A stretch of DNA of 7,020 nt from Acidimicrobiaceae bacterium (lineage in GTDB: Bacteria > Actinomycetota > Acidimicrobiia > Acidimicrobiales > RAAP-2): assembly GCA_003151555.1 (NCBI GenBank), contig PLXU01000140.1, positions 520 to 7,539 on the forward strand, in the 5' to 3' direction. Under the pieces are notes generated by a model that saw only the letters and a list, made by a program, of their open reading frames with translations, had not been told where the DNA came from and searched no databases. The translations under genes and the position numbers were made by a program. Shown piece by piece: positions 4,374 through 7,020 of this stretch. How positions within the stretch are numbered: position 1 is the first letter of the stretch; the number at the start of each line of letters is the position of its first letter.

Positions 4374-6107
4374 CTAGTGAACGCCCTGCGTCGCGAGTAG
4401 GTCCTTTAGTTCAGAAACCGACGATGACTGAAGCGAAAATTGCGAGAGCGGATCGTCGGGAATAATCCACCTGAGCGTGCCCTTCGATGACACGATGAAC
4501 ATGACGTCGGAGTGAACGCTCATCACGTCAGACGGCGTCGCCGATACGTCAACCCCGTAGGCCGACCAGACCGCGCTCGTCTGGGCCAGCTTGCCGGTGA
4601 CGAAGTAGAAATCCTTCACGTGACGTAATGCATGGATCGCAATGAAGTGTCTGACGTCCGCCAGCGACTCGTGATTAGGATTTGCCGCCACCGCGACGAT
4701 GTCGAGCTTGGCATTTGAGGCGAGTTGGGAACGAACCAGCGCCAACTGGTTCGCCAGCAGCGGACAATCGGAGTAGCACACGGGATCAAGGAACGTGAGC
4801 AGTGTGACGCGACCGCGATGCTCGCCCAGCGCGTACGGCTGGTCGTACTGGTCGGTCAGACTGAACGCGGGCGCCGCCACGTCGACCGACGAGGCCGGTC
4901 CATTTTGGGCCAAGTACAGTGTCGTTTCCGCCCCGGCAAACGAAGACCACGACATCGCCAATGCACCGGTGGCGATCATCGCCGTCGCAAAGGTGGCCAC
5001 GACGGCGCCGGCGCTATTGGCCATCTCGCGCGGCAAGAGGCGCCTGCGAAGTGCGGGCGACTGAAGACCGGGCGACGCGCACCACGCGAGGAGGGCAATC
5101 GGAATCAGTGAGTTGAAATCGGTGGAGAGGCCGCCAAAAAACGCGGTGTCCTGTGCAACGACCCAGAGAAATACGCAACCGACCACCAGGGTGCGCGCCG
5201 GCCAGTTCCAACCCGTCGTCACTGAGCGCCAGAGGCCCGCGGCGCACACCAGTAGCCACAGCAGCAGGATGATATTGAATCCCCCGCCCATTGATCCTGA
5301 GATCGTCCCCACCTGACGAACAATCCAGGCCAAGGCGTGAGGCTGTGCGACCGAGGTCATCGACGACGACATTGCGGTCAGCGCATTGGCGTTGCCGCCG
5401 CGCCAAAAGCCGGCCGAGGGCAGTGATTGAAAGACCACGGCCACCAAAAGAAGCGCCGCCATGAAGCGCAGAACGAAGGGCGAGAAACTCTTGTGGAACG
5501 TTTCGGGCTTGACGAAGAGCCAGCACCCGGCAATCACGTAGAACAGCGAGGCCCCCGGCCATCCGAAGAGAATCGTCGCGCCGTGAGCGAAGATGCCGCC
5601 CGCTCCATTGGCCACCAGCCAGATCATTCCGGCCCACAGAGCCGACAGCAGCGCCACCCACCGACCAGTGCGACCATTGGACACCAGAATTACGAGTCCG
5701 ATTCCGACTTGAAACCAGGCCACACCCGCCGCCAGGGATACCGGGTGAGCGTTCCAGATGTTGATGCCGTGCACCATCAGTGAGTGCAACCAAGAGGGCG
5801 TGTTCACGGTCATCGGTTGTACGACGTTGTTGGCGAGCCCGAGCGGCATCGAGATTTGAAATTGCAGTATGCCGTCGATCAGCCAGATGGCCCCGAATCC
5901 CCAACGCAGGTAGGTGCGTGCCCGCGGCTCCTCGCCACCGGGCAACACATTGAAGTGAAAAATTCGCTGGCTGATCAAGAGCACCACGAGGAAGACACAC
6001 GCGACACCGCCAATCCAGAGCAAACTTGATACAAAGAGCGTGTGTCGGAACATGGACGTGACGAGGGAGTTCGTCAAATTGACCGACTTCACTTGCATGT
6101 TGGGCAT
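4374..6107 (-). CDS. Fusion of polytopic membrane domain and SCO1/SenC copper chaperone
   Basis: A 577-residue protein in two parts. Residues about 20-390 are a membrane region with some ten hydrophobic segments (for example 24-47, 68-86, 124-143, 149-170, 178-198, 212-229, 277-295, 304-321, 330-344, 364-386); the segment YLRWGFGAIWLIDGILQFQ (66-84) is DoxX-like in feel. Residues about 405-577 are a thioredoxin-fold SCO domain: PAFSLTDQYDQPYALGEHRGR, the motif C444-YSD-C448-P, and H532 in SVHSDVMFIVSSKG. This is the Cys-Cys-His copper site of SCO proteins, which deliver copper to CuA of subunit II. The ATG at 6107 has AGGGA 8 bases upstream. It starts 27 bases after nusB, so it may share that transcript. 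The SCO domain fits the nearby coxB. Usual SCO proteins have one helix, so the large membrane region is the odd part; its role is unknown. Confidence 0.87.
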   Translation of the reverse strand: MPNMQVKSVNLTNSLVTSMFRHTLFVSSLLWIGGVACVFLVVLLISQRIFHFNVLPGGEEPRARTYLRWGFGAIWLIDGILQFQISMPLGLANNVVQPMTVNTPSWLHSLMVHGINIWNAHPVSLAAGVAWFQVGIGLVILVSNGRTGRWVALLSALWAGMIWLVANGAGGIFAHGATILFGWPGASLFYVIAGCWLFVKPETFHKSFSPFVLRFMAALLLVAVVFQSLPSAGFWRGGNANALTAMSSSMTSVAQPHALAWIVRQVGTISGSMGGGFNIILLLWLLVCAAGLWRSVTTGWNWPARTLVVGCVFLWVVAQDTAFFGGLSTDFNSLIPIALLAWCASPGLQSPALRRRLLPREMANSAGAVVATFATAMIATGALAMSWSSFAGAETTLYLAQNGPASSVDVAAPAFSLTDQYDQPYALGEHRGRVTLLTFLDPVCYSDCPLLANQLALVRSQLASNAKLDIVAVAANPNHESLADVRHFIAIHALRHVKDFYFVTGKLAQTSAVWSAYGVDVSATPSDVMSVHSDVMFIVSSKGTLRWIIPDDPLSQFSLQSSSVSELKDLLATQGVH

Positions 6108-6134
6108 TGGGTCAATCCCTGTTCGAGGTTGGAA

Positions 6135-6533
6135 TTACTTTAAGTGGTCAGCGCACGCCGCCAGAACTCCGTTGACAAACGAGGCCGAACCCTCAGTGGA
6201 ATACACCTTGGCCAGTTCCACGGCCTCGTCGAGAATTACGGCAATGGGCGGTGGTTCGTCCATCAGCATCTCGCCAATGGCCAGCGTCATCACCAGTCGA
6301 TCGACCAGGGCCAAGCGCTCCAGTGGCCAGTCGATGGAAAAACGCGAAATCAGTTCATTCGCCTCAACCTCGTGCGACGCCGCCGAGTTAAGTATCAACA
6401 CGGTATACGCGTCGGGGCGAACGGGCAGATCGTCGAGCACCGACGCGACGGGCCGTTCTTTGATACTCGCCTCGTACAAAATCTCCAGCGCCCGCTCGCG
6501 CGAGTGGTGACGCTGGGTGCCCTGCTCGCTCAA
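6135..6533 (-). CDS. nusB: Transcription antitermination factor NusB
   Basis: RNA-binding factor that joins NusE (ribosomal protein S10) on boxA RNA to promote antitermination in rRNA operons. The 132-residue length is normal. Family marks are SRERALEILYEA (11-22), WPLERLALVDRLVMTLAIGEML (about 69-90) and the C-terminal IAVILDEAVELAKVYSTEGSASFVNGVL (about 97-124). The frame opens with TTG at 6533, one base after the efp stop. No other in-frame start lies between it and the upstream in-frame stop at 6548, and later starts would cut into the first helix. There is no clear Shine-Dalgarno, so translation probably depends on coupling to efp. The efp-nusB order is typical of actinobacteria and many other bacteria. 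Confidence 0.93.
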   Translation of the reverse strand: MSEQGTQRHHSRERALEILYEASIKERPVASVLDDLPVRPDAYTVLILNSAASHEVEANELISRFSIDWPLERLALVDRLVMTLAIGEMLMDEPPPIAVILDEAVELAKVYSTEGSASFVNGVLAACADHLK

Positions 6534-6534
6534 A

Positions 6535-7020
6535 CTACGCCCGTGTCATGTACTCGCCGGTTCGGGTGTCGACCTTGATGGCCTCGCCCGGTCCAACGAA
6601 CAACGGCACTTGCACCACGAAGCCTGTTTCCAGGGTGGCGGACTTGCGCGCGCCCGATACCCGGTCACCTTGAATGCCCGGCTCGGTTTGGGCAATCACG
6701 AGTTCGACCGAGGCCGGTAGCTCGACGCCGATGATTTCGTCGTTGAACTGGATCAACATTGCCTTGCCGGTTTCCTTTAGGAAGTTCGATGCCTCGCCCA
6801 GGCTCTTAGACGACACGGGCACTTGGTCGTAGGTGGATTGATCCATGAAGATGTAATCGTCACCGTCGCGGTAGAGGTACTGCGTATCGCGCTTGTCGAT
6901 GATCGCCTGTTCGAGACGCTCGTTGGAGTTGTAGGTGCGCTCGATCACCGCCCCGGAGCGGGCGTTGCGCAACTTGGTGCGCACGAAGGCCCCGCCCTTG
7001 CCGGGCTTGACGTGCTGGAA
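6535..7020 (-). CDS. efp: Translation elongation factor P, missing its first ~25 residues at the window edge
   Basis: EF-P relieves ribosomes stalled at polyproline stretches. 161 residues are visible of about 185 usual; the gene enters from the right edge already in frame. The first visible residues are FQHVKPGKGGAFVRTKLRN, the domain I loop whose tip Lys (codon 6999-6997, in PGKG) reaches the peptidyl-transferase centre. This is the residue that is lysylated in E. coli; no modification enzyme is in view. The C-terminal OB domain is intact: SATLETGFVVQVPLFVGPG and IKVDTRTGEYMTRA. A GTG at 6984 lies inside the conserved loop and is not the true start. The TAG stop is followed after one base by nusB. 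Confidence 0.96.
   Translation of the reverse strand, partial: FQHVKPGKGGAFVRTKLRNARSGAVIERTYNSNERLEQAIIDKRDTQYLYRDGDDYIFMDQSTYDQVPVSSKSLGEASNFLKETGKAMLIQFNDEIIGVELPASVELVIAQTEPGIQGDRVSGARKSATLETGFVVQVPLFVGPGEAIKVDTRTGEYMTRA

Noticed and set aside
5014..6000. Long 328-codon minus-strand frame inside the SCO fusion gene
   Set aside because: It is an out-of-frame shadow of the fusion gene: its product is Arg- and Gly-rich with no domain, while the other frame has clear helices and a SCO site.
1..7020. CRISPR arrays, tRNA or rRNA genes, insertion sequences
   Set aside because: No regularly spaced repeats, cloverleaf arms, transposase motifs or terminal inverted repeats were seen on either strand.

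Overview
The window looks like chromosomal DNA from an actinobacterium, possibly Acidimicrobiia-like. That placement is an inference from moderately high GC by eye, actinobacterial-type efp-nusB adjacency, a CtaG-type oxidase assembly factor and a SCO protein fused to a polytopic membrane domain. Apart from one small divergent gene, everything lies on the minus strand. No RNA genes, mobile elements, CRISPR arrays or long repeats were seen.

Right end (7020 to 6135, read leftwards): elongation factor P, cut off at its N-terminus by the window edge, then nusB one base later. Next, after 27 bases, comes a 577-residue protein (6107-4374) that joins a many-helix membrane region to a C-terminal SCO1/SenC copper-chaperone domain. 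After a 223-base stretch holding possible leader peptides comes a small pentapeptide-repeat lipoprotein (4150-3773). After a further 162 bases comes a CtaG-family membrane protein (3610-2630).

Middle: a small two-helix membrane protein (2266-2613) is the only plus-strand gene. It converges on ctaG with a 16-base gap and diverges from the oxidase operon across 79 bases, where promoters for both directions should lie.

Left end (2186 to 1): a tightly packed terminal oxidase operon. It starts with a membrane-anchored cupredoxin-like protein that resembles the CuA domain but lacks its second His and its Met. Then come oxidase subunit II with a complete CuA site, a 22-codon mini-ORF, and subunit I, which runs off the window. 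Every junction in this operon is an ATGA stop/start overlap, and the mini-ORF exactly fills the space between coxB and coxA.

Together the genes describe an aa3-type haem-copper oxidase with its copper delivery factors (SCO fusion, CtaG), plus three less familiar accessory proteins: the CuA-like cupredoxin, the small EWP-motif membrane protein and the pentapeptide lipoprotein. The most interesting points are the degenerate CuA paralogue, the mini-ORF bridge, the two extra N-terminal helices of subunit I and the SCO fusion.
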